The translations under genes and the position numbers were made by a program. Below are positions 26,218-35,521 of a stretch of DNA of 64,000 nucleotides, in pieces (within the stretch, counting starts at the first letter, position 1; the number at the start of each line of letters is the position of its first letter). The stretch lies in NCBI GenBank assembly GCA_050952125.1, contig JBMNKK010000004.1, positions 62,001-126,000 on the forward strand, given 5' to 3'. Source of the DNA: UBA3951 sp050952125. GTDB lineage: Bacteria; Bacillota; Sulfobacillia; Fermentithermobacillales; Fermentithermobacillaceae. The notes under the pieces are model-generated. The model was not told the DNA's origin. It made no database searches and worked only from the letters and a program-made list of their open reading frames with translations.

Positions 26218-28710
26218 CTAGCGGTATGAACTCACCTGGAGCCGTCCGAACAGCTGCTTAACGGTAACTGCTCCCGACCGGTCAGTACGCCTTAGGTGCC
26301 CCGTCTCGCCTGCAGCCTGTTCGACCTCTTTAGACGGATGTCCGTACGAATTTGGTCCCACCGATATGACGGAGTACAGCGGTTGATCGTCTCCGAGCCT
26401 TCGGTACAACATAGGATGATAGGCATCGTCGCTGCCGTGGTGAGGGATTTTCACAACTGAGGCTGTCTTTGGCGCGGCGAGCCAACGGTTACCTTCCAGG
26501 GCGCGATCCACCGAAGAAGACGGCGAATCTCCCCAGAACTCTGCCCTGAACTCGCCGAAGTCAAGCACGAACACCAGGCTGGAGTCATTACCCGGATCTC
26601 CTGCCCTGCCTCTCAGACCGGGACCGTCCGGCAGGACAACCCGTACGGGTATACCGGCCCAAGTGTAATCGCCGGGAGTCAGTTCCACACACTCGGGAGT
26701 CACCCTGCCCGGAGGCGTGTTTGATTTGACGAGGCCCGTGATCTGCTCAGAGTATCCCGGTGTTACGGCCACCTGCCCGACCGCAGTGCTCCGGAGGAGA
26801 TTCGGCAGCCCTCCGTCATGGTCAGAGTGCAAGTGCGATATGACGCACAAGTCCACTCGCGTGATCCCCTTTGCCCGGAGATAAGGCAAAACATGCTTAT
26901 CGAAGGCGGCGGCCGTTCCGGTGTCCACCACCATCACACAAGACCTGTGCCTGATGACTGCACAGTCACCTTGGCCGACGTAGAGAAAGGTTATCTCAGG
27001 CCACGGCGCAAACAATCTCAAGGCAGATGCCGCGAACAGCACTGCCGGGGCAGCGATGAGAACTAGCCTCCGCAGCAAAGCAAGTGCGCGATGCCTGCGA
27101 AAGTAATTAGCAGCCTCTTCGCCGGGCAGGTTTCTTCCCAAGATGCCGCTGGCCATCAAAGGTAGGGCTAGGAGCGCCCAACATGCGGTGATTTCGGCAG
27201 CGCTCATAGAAGGTACGCTCATGGCGGCAATAGGCACCTGCGACAAAGCGTGAGACACTGTCCTAATCCCCTGAAGGAGAATGTACGGCAGCCAGCCCAA
27301 GATAGCCCCGAGGCCCGGCACTAACACCGTGACGGCCGCCATAGGCACTGTGAGAGCGGCTACGGAGCCCCAGATCCCGCTCATAACGAACGACGCGGGC
27401 GACACCTCGGCAAAGCAAGACGCCATCACAGGGAACAAGGCAAGCGATATCGTCGCAGCTCTGACCGCTGAAGCCGCAGGGCGGGCAGTCCTCTTCCCGT
27501 GCCGCGGCACCATATCGGCGTATATGCTTCCTAACCACGCCCCTGCCGCTCCGGTGAAACTCAGCATGAAACCTGTATTGTGGAGAGGCTCCGGCACAAG
27601 GAGAGAGATTGCGAGAGCCGACGACCCCATCCCGGCAACCGGGCGGTACTTCATCCGGAGAGAGGGCGCTGAAAGCCTCATGGTGGTAGAGATAAGGGCG
27701 CGGATAACGCCGGGAGTCCACCCGGAGAGGCTCCCGTATCCGAAAGCCGCGAGAACGGTCCCGCACCTTGAGAGAGACGGGCGCCGGGTGAGCCGCCGGA
27801 GAGCTTTTTCACACAGCGAGGACAGCAGCTCGATGTGAAAACCTGAGACGGCTATGAACCGGTAGAACCCCGACACCCTAAAGTCCCTCGAATCCTCCGG
27901 CGCCAGACATCTCCTATCCCCCAGAAACACGCCCTTCAGCACGGCCGCATCGCTTGCGGGGTAGACGGCGTCAAGGGCTGCCTCTATGCGAGCCTTAACG
28001 GACGAGCGCAGCCGTGCGGCAGCACGTACCCCAAGAGGCGGACTCGCGGCAGGCTCGCCTGTCGAATCGTTGAGCACTCCGCGGATATCAGCCAGAGAGA
28101 GAACTCTGTCGCCCAGGAGGTAACCGCGGTGGTCGAAACCTCCCGGATTCATGGCGGGAAGAGGCATTTCCAGCTCTGCAACACACTTTACGGGGGTACC
28201 CGGAGCGAAAGCCGGCACATCGCTTGCGTAAGCCGACGCCTCCACCCCAAACCACCCAATCTCGCTCTCCGGGATCCACGCAATGGCGCGGAAGGTGACC
28301 TTGCGGCGGCCTTGAGAAGGAGCGATGCGGTCAAGCGAAATCAACGTCATGTCGAGAGGACGCCCCGCGGCAGCCAGTCGAGCTACGACTTCTGATCTCC
28401 TATCCCAGTGGATGCCCCTGCATATCCCGGCGATGAGACCTAGCGACATGAGGATTACGGCAAAGGGAACCCCCTGCGCCTTCAGGACACCGGCTGCCCT
28501 CAATCGGCCTGTGCGGCGATTCCTTGTCATGAGGAGGCGCAGCGTCGCTACTCCGAGAGCGGCCAGAGCACAGCCTATCGCACCGGCGAAGAGCATCGTG
28601 TAAGGATAGGTAGCACCCAAGACGGCCAGCAAACCCGGCAGGAGAAGCGGAACGCGGTGGCTCAGCCCGCGGGGAAGGGACTTCTCTCGATAAGTAGAAA
28701 GCGACGCCAT
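26218..28710 (-). CDS. comEC: ComEC/Rec2 DNA-uptake channel with MBL domain
   Basis: An 830-residue protein with the ComEC layout: N-terminal hydrophobic helices and a DUF4131 region, the multi-pass Competence domain (GVFLGDRRCLAPEDSRDF, AVSGFHIELL) and a C-terminal metallo-beta-lactamase domain (VGQGDCAVIRH, SHLHSDHDGGLPNLL, IPHHGSDDAYH). ComEC forms the membrane channel for single-stranded DNA and the MBL part is the likely nuclease. ATG start with a weak ribosome-binding site. comEA is 5 kb away instead of directly upstream, so the usual comEA-comEC operon is split. Confidence 0.94.
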   Translation of the reverse strand: MASLSTYREKSLPRGLSHRVPLLLPGLLAVLGATYPYTMLFAGAIGCALAALGVATLRLLMTRNRRTGRLRAAGVLKAQGVPFAVILMSLGLIAGICRGIHWDRRSEVVARLAAAGRPLDMTLISLDRIAPSQGRRKVTFRAIAWIPESEIGWFGVEASAYASDVPAFAPGTPVKCVAELEMPLPAMNPGGFDHRGYLLGDRVLSLADIRGVLNDSTGEPAASPPLGVRAAARLRSSVKARIEAALDAVYPASDAAVLKGVFLGDRRCLAPEDSRDFRVSGFYRFIAVSGFHIELLSSLCEKALRRLTRRPSLSRCGTVLAAFGYGSLSGWTPGVIRALISTTMRLSAPSLRMKYRPVAGMGSSALAISLLVPEPLHNTGFMLSFTGAAGAWLGSIYADMVPRHGKRTARPAASAVRAATISLALFPVMASCFAEVSPASFVMSGIWGSVAALTVPMAAVTVLVPGLGAILGWLPYILLQGIRTVSHALSQVPIAAMSVPSMSAAEITACWALLALPLMASGILGRNLPGEEAANYFRRHRALALLRRLVLIAAPAVLFAASALRLFAPWPEITFLYVGQGDCAVIRHRSCVMVVDTGTAAAFDKHVLPYLRAKGITRVDLCVISHLHSDHDGGLPNLLRSTAVGQVAVTPGYSEQITGLVKSNTPPGRVTPECVELTPGDYTWAGIPVRVVLPDGPGLRGRAGDPGNDSSLVFVLDFGEFRAEFWGDSPSSSVDRALEGNRWLAAPKTASVVKIPHHGSDDAYHPMLYRRLGDDQPLYSVISVGPNSYGHPSKEVEQAAGETGHLRRTDRSGAVTVKQLFGRLQVSSYR

Positions 28711-28773
28711 GGAAAGAACCGTTCCACGCGCCGCTTACAAATCCTTCCAACCGCTCTGGTTCTAGACTCTCCG

Positions 28774-29934
28774 TTATTCGCTCCTCAAAGCGTCCGCCGG
28801 CGCAAGCCTTGAGGCCCTGTACGCAGGGTAGACTCCGAACACGAACCCGACCAACACGGCGAACCCGAAGGCTACTCCTACCGATACGGCGGAAATCGCG
28901 GTCTGAGCGCCCATTTTCTCAACCATACGTGAAGCGAAGATGCCGAACAGAACTCCGGCAAGCCCTCCGATGGAACACAACATGGCGCTCTCAAAGAGGA
29001 ACTGGAACATGACTTGGTAGCGCTTGGCGCCTACCGCCATGCGGAGACCGATCTCCCTCGTTCTCTCCGCTACCGCGACCAGCATGATATTCATGACGCC
29101 GATACCGCCCACCAACAGCGATACTCCGGCAATGGCGCCCAACATGAGCGTCATGGTCCGCGTCGATTGCTGCACTTGGTCAAGCATCTCTTGCTGAGTC
29201 CACACGTAGACCGAGTTTTCTCCGTAGCGCGACTCGAAGATACGCTGCACCGATACCTGGACAACCGGAACGGTCTCCCTGCTGGACGCCTTCATAAACA
29301 CCTCGTCGACGCGGTTTGTGCCACGCCCCCGCTGGGCTACCGTGAGAGGAACATAGACGTTGTGGTCAGCTCCCTCTCCCAGGTACTCACCCTTCTCCTC
29401 TAGGACGCCGATTATCTCAAACGGGCGTTGATCCATGTATATGGTTTTTCCAACAGGGTTCCTGCCCGCAAAAAGATCCTGCACTACCTGCCAGCCGAGG
29501 ACTGCAACAGGCCTTGCGATCTCCATCTCAACAGGAGTGAAAAACCTGCCTTCGACAACAGGGTGATCCCTTATGTCCGGAAAGACCTCGGTAACACCTT
29601 GCACACCTGCATAGCGTTGTTTTCCTTCGTAGGTGATCTGAGCGCCCCATCCAACCACCGGCATGATCATCTCCATGTCCGGTACGCGTGCCTTCAGGTC
29701 GTAGACCTGATCAAGGGTCAGGCGCGCGTCCCACCGCTGCATGTACAAGCGGAGAATGTTGGTGCCGATGCTCTCGAAGTTCTCGATCACGTCTCTGCGA
29801 GCGCCTTCTCCGATGGACACCAGGGCGATTACCGAGGCGACTCCAATGATGACCCCCAACATTGTTAGAGCCGACCTCATCTTGTTGCTGGTAAGTCCTC
29901 TAACGGATACTTTGGCAATATCGATCGCGTGCAG
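28774..29934 (-). CDS. MacB-type ABC transporter permease
   Basis: About 386 residues: membrane helix 1 near residues 18-40, a MacB periplasmic-core domain, and three C-terminal helices with GGIGVMNIMLVAVAERTREIGLRMAVGA, shown here by GGIGVMNIM and RTREIGLRMAVGA. Family members use ATP-driven mechanotransmission to move peptides, lipoproteins or antibiotics. The best start is a CTG at 29934, seven bases after GGGAGGG, giving MHAIDIAKVSVRGL; a GTG at 30003 extends it 23 residues into the adaptor gene with a poor ribosome-binding site. No ATPase gene lies beside it. Confidence 0.88.
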   Translation of the reverse strand: MHAIDIAKVSVRGLTSNKMRSALTMLGVIIGVASVIALVSIGEGARRDVIENFESIGTNILRLYMQRWDARLTLDQVYDLKARVPDMEMIMPVVGWGAQITYEGKQRYAGVQGVTEVFPDIRDHPVVEGRFFTPVEMEIARPVAVLGWQVVQDLFAGRNPVGKTIYMDQRPFEIIGVLEEKGEYLGEGADHNVYVPLTVAQRGRGTNRVDEVFMKASSRETVPVVQVSVQRIFESRYGENSVYVWTQQEMLDQVQQSTRTMTLMLGAIAGVSLLVGGIGVMNIMLVAVAERTREIGLRMAVGAKRYQVMFQFLFESAMLCSIGGLAGVLFGIFASRMVEKMGAQTAISAVSVGVAFGFAVLVGFVFGVYPAYRASRLAPADALRSE

Positions 29935-29971
29935 CGAAGATCCCTCCCTTCTCTGGCTGAAAGGCCTCTCG

Positions 29972-31540
29972 TCAGAAAATCCTCCTGACCATGCCGGGCC
30001 CACCGCCTGCAGACTCGGGATCTTTGGTCATGCCAACGACAACTTCCTGACCTTCTGTCAGCCCGCTAAGGACTTCCGCATACATATCGTTCATGAGGCC
30101 AACTTCTATCTGAACCGGAGTCCGCTCTTCGTCACCGGTCTTCACGTCGACAAACCACTTCTCTTCTTCCTTGTACAGCGCTTCAACCGGGCAGAGAAGG
30201 GCACCCTCCTTCTTCGACACGAATATCTGCGCTTCACCGCCCATTCCGGGCCGTAGGAAGCCCGGGTTTTGGACCGCCAAAGTAATGTTGAAAGACGAAT
30301 AGCCGTCGCGCAGGTCACCCGTGGAGCCAATCTTGTCAACCGTGGCTATGACTTCTTGCTGGCCTTGGGGCCCCCATATCATGACCTTAGCCTCTTGCCC
30401 CACCTGTACCTTAGGTACATCCATCTCGTCGACTCGAAGCATCAGGTTCATATGCTGGTAGTTAGCCACCCGCGTGACCTTAACTCCCTTGTCTACCTGC
30501 TGGCCGATGGAGATATTCCGCTCGAGAGCCACCCCATCCATCGGACATATCACGTTGAGGTTTTGCATCTGGGTCTTTTTGTCCTCGAGTTCGAGAAGTT
30601 TCGCTCTGAAGTTCAGCTGCATCGTCATGGCGTTCAAGAGGGCTTCGCCCGCTTCGAATTCAAGGATGGGATCTCCGGCCTTGACTATCTGGCCGTTCCT
30701 AGCGTGAACCTTCTTCACTCTTCCGGAGATGGCGGCACTGACCACTTCCTGAGAGCCGAATGCAGTGATTTTCGCCGTCGGTTGGTAATCGGCCCCTTGA
30801 GCGTCAAAGGCCACGGTGCCGGTATCGCCCACCTTAAGGAGGCCCGGGTTCTCGAGCTCAATCCATACGTCGTGGTAGTAAGCCTCGCTGCTCTTGATGG
30901 GAGTCGGGTCAGCCCTGGTGACCACTCCGGGCACTCTTCCGTCAAATCTCTGCGGAGTGAAGGCTACCTTTGTGCCGGGACTAATCACCTGGAACAAGTG
31001 CTGCGGCACCTGCATTTTAATCACTAGGCGGCTGTCGTTCACAACTTTGCAGACCTCGCCGCTCACCGTGGAGCCCACTTCGGCCGTGAGGCTGTCAATG
31101 GTGCCGTCCATCGGAGCTCTGACCACAAGGGCGGTAGCAGGATCGACGTCCGCCACTTGATCGGGCGAGACTCCAAACGCTCTGGCCAGCTTGATCCTCT
31201 CGCTATCGATGGTGATCTCGAGAGTCTGAATCGCGACGCTGAGAGAACCGGCATCGATGGTAGCCAGAACCTGACCTTTGGTGACCGATTCACCGGGCTG
31301 GAAGAAGATCCCATCTACTACGCCCTCTGCGCTCACCACAACGTCCTGCTCTTCTTTGGCCTGAAGGTTTCCCCAGCCGCGTACGGTGACTTCAATGTCG
31401 CCCGTGGTCACCGGCTTGGTTGCCATGACAAGCTTATCTTGCCCTTCACTCGTCATCGCCTTAACGCCCCAGTAGCCGAGCCCGGCAATGGCCAGGACGA
31501 TCACTGTGATTACTGCCCATCTGACTGGTAATCGCTGCAT
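29972..31540 (-). CDS. MacA/HlyD-type efflux adaptor
   Basis: A 522-residue membrane fusion protein with an N-terminal anchor (about residues 8-28). Two lipoyl/barrel-sandwich-like segments are visible: VVSAEGVVDGIFFQPGESV with its partner near APMDGTIDSL, and AAISGRVKKVHARNGQIV with its partner near CPMDGVALERNI, so the core appears duplicated. A C-terminal beta-barrel region (LRPGMGGEAQIFV) follows. It presumably couples to the permease gene just downstream. ATG start behind GGGGAGGAG. It is longer than typical MacA (about 370 residues). Confidence 0.87.
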   Translation of the reverse strand: MQRLPVRWAVITVIVLAIAGLGYWGVKAMTSEGQDKLVMATKPVTTGDIEVTVRGWGNLQAKEEQDVVVSAEGVVDGIFFQPGESVTKGQVLATIDAGSLSVAIQTLEITIDSERIKLARAFGVSPDQVADVDPATALVVRAPMDGTIDSLTAEVGSTVSGEVCKVVNDSRLVIKMQVPQHLFQVISPGTKVAFTPQRFDGRVPGVVTRADPTPIKSSEAYYHDVWIELENPGLLKVGDTGTVAFDAQGADYQPTAKITAFGSQEVVSAAISGRVKKVHARNGQIVKAGDPILEFEAGEALLNAMTMQLNFRAKLLELEDKKTQMQNLNVICPMDGVALERNISIGQQVDKGVKVTRVANYQHMNLMLRVDEMDVPKVQVGQEAKVMIWGPQGQQEVIATVDKIGSTGDLRDGYSSFNITLAVQNPGFLRPGMGGEAQIFVSKKEGALLCPVEALYKEEEKWFVDVKTGDEERTPVQIEVGLMNDMYAEVLSGLTEGQEVVVGMTKDPESAGGGPGMVRRIF

Positions 31541-31670
31541 GCTGTCTCCTCCCCGAAATCCCGCGGGACTTAACTCCTGAGTTGATTCTTGTATGTACCG
31601 AGGAATCCTCCAAGTCTAGACGTAACCCATGGCCGATTGTTCCAGCATTCCGCGAATGCGAAATGAAGAA

Positions 31671-31696
31671 GGGTCCGGAAGGAGACTTCCGGACCC
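31671..31696 (-). terminator. Terminator after groEL
   Basis: A perfect GGGTCCGGAAG/CTTCCGGACCC stem lies 27 nt after the groEL stop. Read on the minus strand it is followed by the T-rich TTCTTCATTT. Confidence 0.8.
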
Positions 31697-31722
31697 TCCA
31701 ATTCCGAGTCAATAAGCGGTTC

Positions 31723-33345
31723 TTAGTAGTCCATATCCGGGCTGGGCGGATAAGGCGGGGTCTTCTCCTTCTCGGGCTTCTCGGCGATCAGGCAGTCGGT
31801 GGTGAGCACCATCGACGCGACTGAAGCGGCGTTCTCAAGAGCCGAGCGTACCACCTTCAACGGGTCTACTACGCCGTTCTTGGCGAGGTCGATGAATTCG
31901 CCAGAGACTACCTCAAGGCCCCAACCCTTCTTGCCTTCGGCCTTGACCTTCTCGACGATAATCGAACCCTCAAGGCCGGCATTGTAGGCGATCTGGCGGA
32001 GAGGCTCCTCTAGAGCTCTCTTCACAATCTGAGCGCCGACTTTCTCGTCACCTGAAAGGTCCAGTTCGTCAATTACCGGAGCGACGTTGATGAAGATGGT
32101 ACCGCCGCCGGGGATCATGCCCTCCTCAACGCCCGCTCTGGTAGCAGAGAGAGCATCCTCGAAGCGGTGCTTCTTCTCTTTGAGCTCGGTCTCGGAAGCG
32201 GCTCCGACCTTGATAACCGCAACTCCGCCTGCAAGCTTGGCTAGCCTTTCCTGCAGTTTCTCGCGGTCGTAATCGGAATCGGTCTCTTCGAGCTCCCTGC
32301 GGATCTGGGCGATCCTGGCTTCAATGTCTTTCTTCTCGCCCTTGCCCTCGACGATGGTGGTCTTCTCCTTAGCCACCTTGACGCGGGCGCACTGGCCGAG
32401 CATGTCGAGGTCGACGTTCTCGAGCTTCACTCCGAGGTCCTCAGAGATAAACTGGCCGCCGGTAAGGACTGCGATGTCGCCGAGCATAGCCTTGCGCCTA
32501 TCGCCGAATCCGGGGGCCTTCACCGCGCACACGCTCAAGGTGCCGCGGATCTTGTTGAGTACGAGGGTGGCAAGAGCTTCGCCCTCAAGGTCTTCGGAAA
32601 TGATCAAGAGAGGCTTGCCGGTACGAGCTATTTTCTCAAGGAGAGGCAGCATGTCGGCAACGGCCGAGATCTTCTTCTCATAGATGAGGATGAACGGGTC
32701 TTCGAGCTCGGCAACCATAGACTCGGTATTGGTTACGAAGTAGCCTGAGGTGTAGCCGCGGTCGAACTCCATACCTTCGACGACTTCGACGGTGGTGGCG
32801 GTACCCTTCGACTCTTCAATGGTGATGACCCCGTCTTTGCCGACCTTGTCCATAGCGTCGGAAATGAGGGTGCCGATTTCCTTGTCGTTTCCGGCGTTTG
32901 CAGCTATGTTCGCTATGTCCTCTTTGCCCTCGACGGGGATGGCCATCTTCTTCATCTCTTCAACGGCCCTAGCAACAGCCTTGTCGATACCCCTCTTGAT
33001 GAATATGGGGTTAGCGCCGGCCGCGACGTTTCTCATACCTTCGCGGACAATGGCCTGGGCAAGAACGGTAGCGGTTGTGGTGCCGTCACCTGCGACGTCG
33101 TTGGTCTTGCTGGCGACTTCGCGGCAGAGCTGTGCTCCCATGTTCTCATAGGGATCGGATAGCTCGATTTCCTTGGCAACGGTCACACCGTCTTTGGTAA
33201 TAACGGGGGATCCAAACTTACGGTCGAGGACGACGTTGCGACCCTTGGGTCCGAGAGTGACCTTCACTGCGTTGGCCACTGCGTTGACTCCGGCCTCCAA
33301 AGCCTTGCGAGCCTCTACGTCGTACGCAATCATCTTTGCGGGCAC
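31723..33345 (-). CDS. groEL: 60 kDa chaperonin GroEL (group I)
   Basis: A 540-residue group I chaperonin with VTLGPKGRNVVLDRKFGSP, TKDGVTVAKEIEL, GDGTTTATVLAQAIV and the conserved hinge segments. It folds proteins together with GroES. The C-terminus ends KTPPYPPSPDMDY instead of the usual Gly-Gly-Met repeat tail. GTG start behind GGAGGG at 9 nt. It forms a CIRCE-controlled operon with groES and ends in a clear terminator. A second, group III chaperonin is encoded at 9.5 kb. Confidence 0.97.
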   Translation of the reverse strand: MPAKMIAYDVEARKALEAGVNAVANAVKVTLGPKGRNVVLDRKFGSPVITKDGVTVAKEIELSDPYENMGAQLCREVASKTNDVAGDGTTTATVLAQAIVREGMRNVAAGANPIFIKRGIDKAVARAVEEMKKMAIPVEGKEDIANIAANAGNDKEIGTLISDAMDKVGKDGVITIEESKGTATTVEVVEGMEFDRGYTSGYFVTNTESMVAELEDPFILIYEKKISAVADMLPLLEKIARTGKPLLIISEDLEGEALATLVLNKIRGTLSVCAVKAPGFGDRRKAMLGDIAVLTGGQFISEDLGVKLENVDLDMLGQCARVKVAKEKTTIVEGKGEKKDIEARIAQIRRELEETDSDYDREKLQERLAKLAGGVAVIKVGAASETELKEKKHRFEDALSATRAGVEEGMIPGGGTIFINVAPVIDELDLSGDEKVGAQIVKRALEEPLRQIAYNAGLEGSIIVEKVKAEGKKGWGLEVVSGEFIDLAKNGVVDPLKVVRSALENAASVASMVLTTDCLIAEKPEKEKTPPYPPSPDMDY

Positions 33346-33391
33346 TTAGCTAGTCCCTCCTATCTGGATAGTCAAACTGAGTCGTACTCGC

Positions 33392-33676
33392 TTACTCCTT
33401 AACCGCGAGGATATCGCTCTCACGGATGATGAGATACTCCTCACCATCGATCTTGATCTCGCTGCCGCTGTACTTCGAGTAGACCACTTTGTCGCCGACT
33501 TTGACCTCGAGAGGAAGCTTGGTCCCGTTGTCCAGGACTCTGCCGGTACCAACGGCGATGATCTCGCCCTCTTGCGGCTTGTCTTTAGCGGTATCGGGAA
33601 GAACGATGCCTCCCTTGGTCTTCTCCTCCGCCTGGATCGGCTTCACGACCACGCGGTCAGCTAGAGGCTTCAACAC
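33392..33676 (-). CDS. groES: 10 kDa co-chaperonin GroES
   Basis: A 94-residue GroES, the lid for GroEL. The GTG at 33676 gives the family's usual MLKPLADRVVV start and lies about 10 nt after AAGGGGG; TTG one codon earlier is possible, and a longer frame runs back toward the CIRCE site. The mobile loop (AEEKTKGGIVLPDTAKDKP) and EYLIIRESDILAV end are normal. It is followed by groEL after 46 nt. Confidence 0.96.
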   Translation of the reverse strand: MLKPLADRVVVKPIQAEEKTKGGIVLPDTAKDKPQEGEIIAVGTGRVLDNGTKLPLEVKVGDKVVYSKYSGSEIKIDGEEYLIIRESDILAVKE

Positions 33677-33725
33677 CAAGAATGACCCCCTTTTGTAGGA
33701 ATATATGTGGGTACATAACCTGTTG

Positions 33726-33752
33726 TTAGCACTCAAGAGGTGCGAGTGCTAA
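33726..33752. promoter_or_regulatory. CIRCE operator upstream of groES
   Basis: A perfect TTAGCACTC-N9-GAGTGCTAA repeat just downstream of the promoter -10. With the hrcA site at 12149 it shows both chaperonin operons belong to one HrcA regulon. Confidence 0.97.
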
Positions 33753-33761
33753 CCGAGGGAT

Positions 33762-33791
33762 ATTATAGTGAGGCGGAAAGCGCCTTGTCAA
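33762..33791 (-). promoter_or_regulatory. Sigma-A promoter of groES-groEL
   Basis: On the minus strand, TTGACA and TATAAT (both perfect) are separated by 18 nt. The CIRCE repeat begins 9 nt after the -10. Confidence 0.88.
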
Positions 33792-33825
33792 CAATTGCGC
33801 ATGTGCGATCTGACGGGGATAAATA

Positions 33826-34482
33826 TCATTCAACCGCGATCAGCGGAGCCAATTTCGCGAAGGTCTTCTCGCCTATTCCGGATACTTTCTGTAAGTCCTC
33901 GATCCTCGCGAACGGCCCGAATCTAGACCGGTATTCAACTATTGCAGACGCCAGAGAAGGGCCGATACCGGGAAGGGCCTCCAACTCGGCCTGTGTCGCG
34001 GTGTTGATGTTGATAGGAAACGAAGGCTGCCCGCCGCCGGCGTAACCGACGTCTGTCCCCGGGATATAACCTGACGCTGTACCGGCTCCGGATCCCATCC
34101 CAGAACCTTCCGGTTCGCCTTTCCTGGGAACGATGATCTTCTGCGAGTCTTTGAGGAGGGCGGCCAGATTCAGGAGGTCGAGGTTCGCGTCTTCTTCCGG
34201 CTCTGCCAGCATGACTGCCTCGTAAACTCGCTGGCCATCCTGCATCTGGTAGACGCCCGGCGACTTGACGGCTCCTCCGACATGGACGACCAAGATAAGA
34301 GGCGCAGCGGGGTCTTCCGAGCCTGATGGGTCCGGGTTTTCGGGAGGCAAGGCCACCGGCTGGATCGAGCCGGGGTCGGCGCCGGGCCCCCCCGGCCTTA
34401 CGCCTTGCCACCATAGGGTCGCGGCGCCAATGAGGAATACCGCCGAGACAATATAGATGAGGGTGTCTAGCCGTCGGTGCAT
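33826..34482 (-). CDS. comEA: ComEA DNA-binding competence protein
   Basis: A 218-residue protein with an N-terminal membrane anchor (about residues 8-25), a Pro-rich linker, a SLBB domain (VVHVGGAVKSPGVYQM) and a C-terminal double helix-hairpin-helix (INTATQAELEALPGIGPSLA, VSGIGEKTFAKLAPLI). ComEA captures double-stranded DNA at the cell surface during transformation. It diverges from degV and lies just upstream of the groES promoter on the other side. comEC is 5 kb away. Confidence 0.94.
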   Translation of the reverse strand: MHRRLDTLIYIVSAVFLIGAATLWWQGVRPGGPGADPGSIQPVALPPENPDPSGSEDPAAPLILVVHVGGAVKSPGVYQMQDGQRVYEAVMLAEPEEDANLDLLNLAALLKDSQKIIVPRKGEPEGSGMGSGAGTASGYIPGTDVGYAGGGQPSFPININTATQAELEALPGIGPSLASAIVEYRSRFGPFARIEDLQKVSGIGEKTFAKLAPLIAVE

Positions 34483-34624
34483 GGGTAAATCCTAACACGA
34501 ACGGAGCGCGTATGGCAATATATGGTAACACGCAAGTGCCGGTGAATGCGGCCGCCCCACAATTGACAAACAAGCAGGGAACAGTCGGATTTGTGTAGAA
34601 AAGCGCTGCAAAGGAGATGCAGAC

Positions 34625-35464
34625 ATGCAAAAAGTCCGGATCGTGACAGACGGCGCATCGAGCCTGCCCGAGGACCTCCAGGATAAGTACGAGATATCGG
34701 TGGTGCCAATTTGGCTTCAGATAGGTGACAGGTCGTACAAAGACGGAGTGAATATCACCGCAGATGAGTTCTACCGCCAGCTTGACGGCCCCGAAATGCC
34801 CGGCACTTCAGCCCCTCCACCCAGCGACTTCGTCGAGGTGTACCGGAGACTGGCTGAAAAAGCCAAGGACATCATCTCGGTCCACGTCATGAAGGAAGGC
34901 AGCGCGACCAGTCAGGTAGCAGGTCTGGCGGCTCAATCGGTCCCGGAAGCCAACGTAACCGTCTACGATTCGGGGAGCGTTTCGATGGGCATCGGTTTCC
35001 TTGCTCTTGAAGCCGCGAAGTGCGCCATGCGAGGGCTGAGCAAAGAGGAGATACTGTCCCGGCTGGATTCATTGAAGTCGCGAATATACGCCTTCGCCGC
35101 TATACCGACTCTCAAGTACTTGAGAAAGAGCGGGCGGGTCAGCAGGGGGAAAGCAGCCCTCGCTTCACTTTTGTCCATAAAACCGATCCTTGAAATCAAG
35201 GACGGAGTGATCGGAGTCGTCGATCAGGTCCGGACCTTTTCTAAAGCACTCACTCGAATGCTGGAACTGGCACACGAGGTAGTTGGAAACCACCCGGCGG
35301 TGGTCGCGGTGATGCACGCGAATGCCCCCGAAGCGGCAAAAGAATACGCAAGAGCAGTCAAAAGGAAACTCAACGTGAGAGAACTCGTGATCGGGGAAGC
35401 AGGCCCGGTTCTCGCGGTTCACGGCGGCCCCGGCCTCATAGGCATCGTAGTGTACAGGGCATAA
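34625..35464 (+). CDS. DegV family fatty-acid-binding protein
   Basis: A 279-residue DegV protein. It has the N-terminal VRIVTDGASSLP, GTSAPPPSDFVEVYR, the VYDSGSVSMGIGF motif and C-terminal AGPVLAVHGGPGLIGIV. DegV/FakB proteins bind a fatty acid and present it to the kinase FakA; no fakA is nearby. ATG start behind AAGGAGATGC. A TTGACA at 34563 suggests a promoter but no convincing -10 follows. Confidence 0.93.
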   Translation: MQKVRIVTDGASSLPEDLQDKYEISVVPIWLQIGDRSYKDGVNITADEFYRQLDGPEMPGTSAPPPSDFVEVYRRLAEKAKDIISVHVMKEGSATSQVAGLAAQSVPEANVTVYDSGSVSMGIGFLALEAAKCAMRGLSKEEILSRLDSLKSRIYAFAAIPTLKYLRKSGRVSRGKAALASLLSIKPILEIKDGVIGVVDQVRTFSKALTRMLELAHEVVGNHPAVVAVMHANAPEAAKEYARAVKRKLNVRELVIGEAGPVLAVHGGPGLIGIVVYRA

Positions 35465-35472
35465 GCGCTTAT

Positions 35473-35507
35473 CCTTCTAGCGGGTATGGGAAATACTCGC
35501 TAGAAGG
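35473..35507. repeat. 15-bp hairpin between degV and the next gene
   Basis: CCTTCTAGCGGGTAT pairs with ATACTCGCTAGAAGG with one wobble and a 5-nt loop. It starts 9 nt after the degV stop and its 3' arm runs into the GGAAGGTGAG ribosome-binding site of the next gene. There is no T-run, so it may be an RNA processing or translation-control element rather than a terminator. Confidence 0.6.
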
Positions 35508-35521
35508 AAGGTGAGCACTAA

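Noticed and set aside
34563..34600. Promoter for degV at TTGACA 34563
   Set aside because: No acceptable -10 hexamer occurs 16-18 nt downstream.
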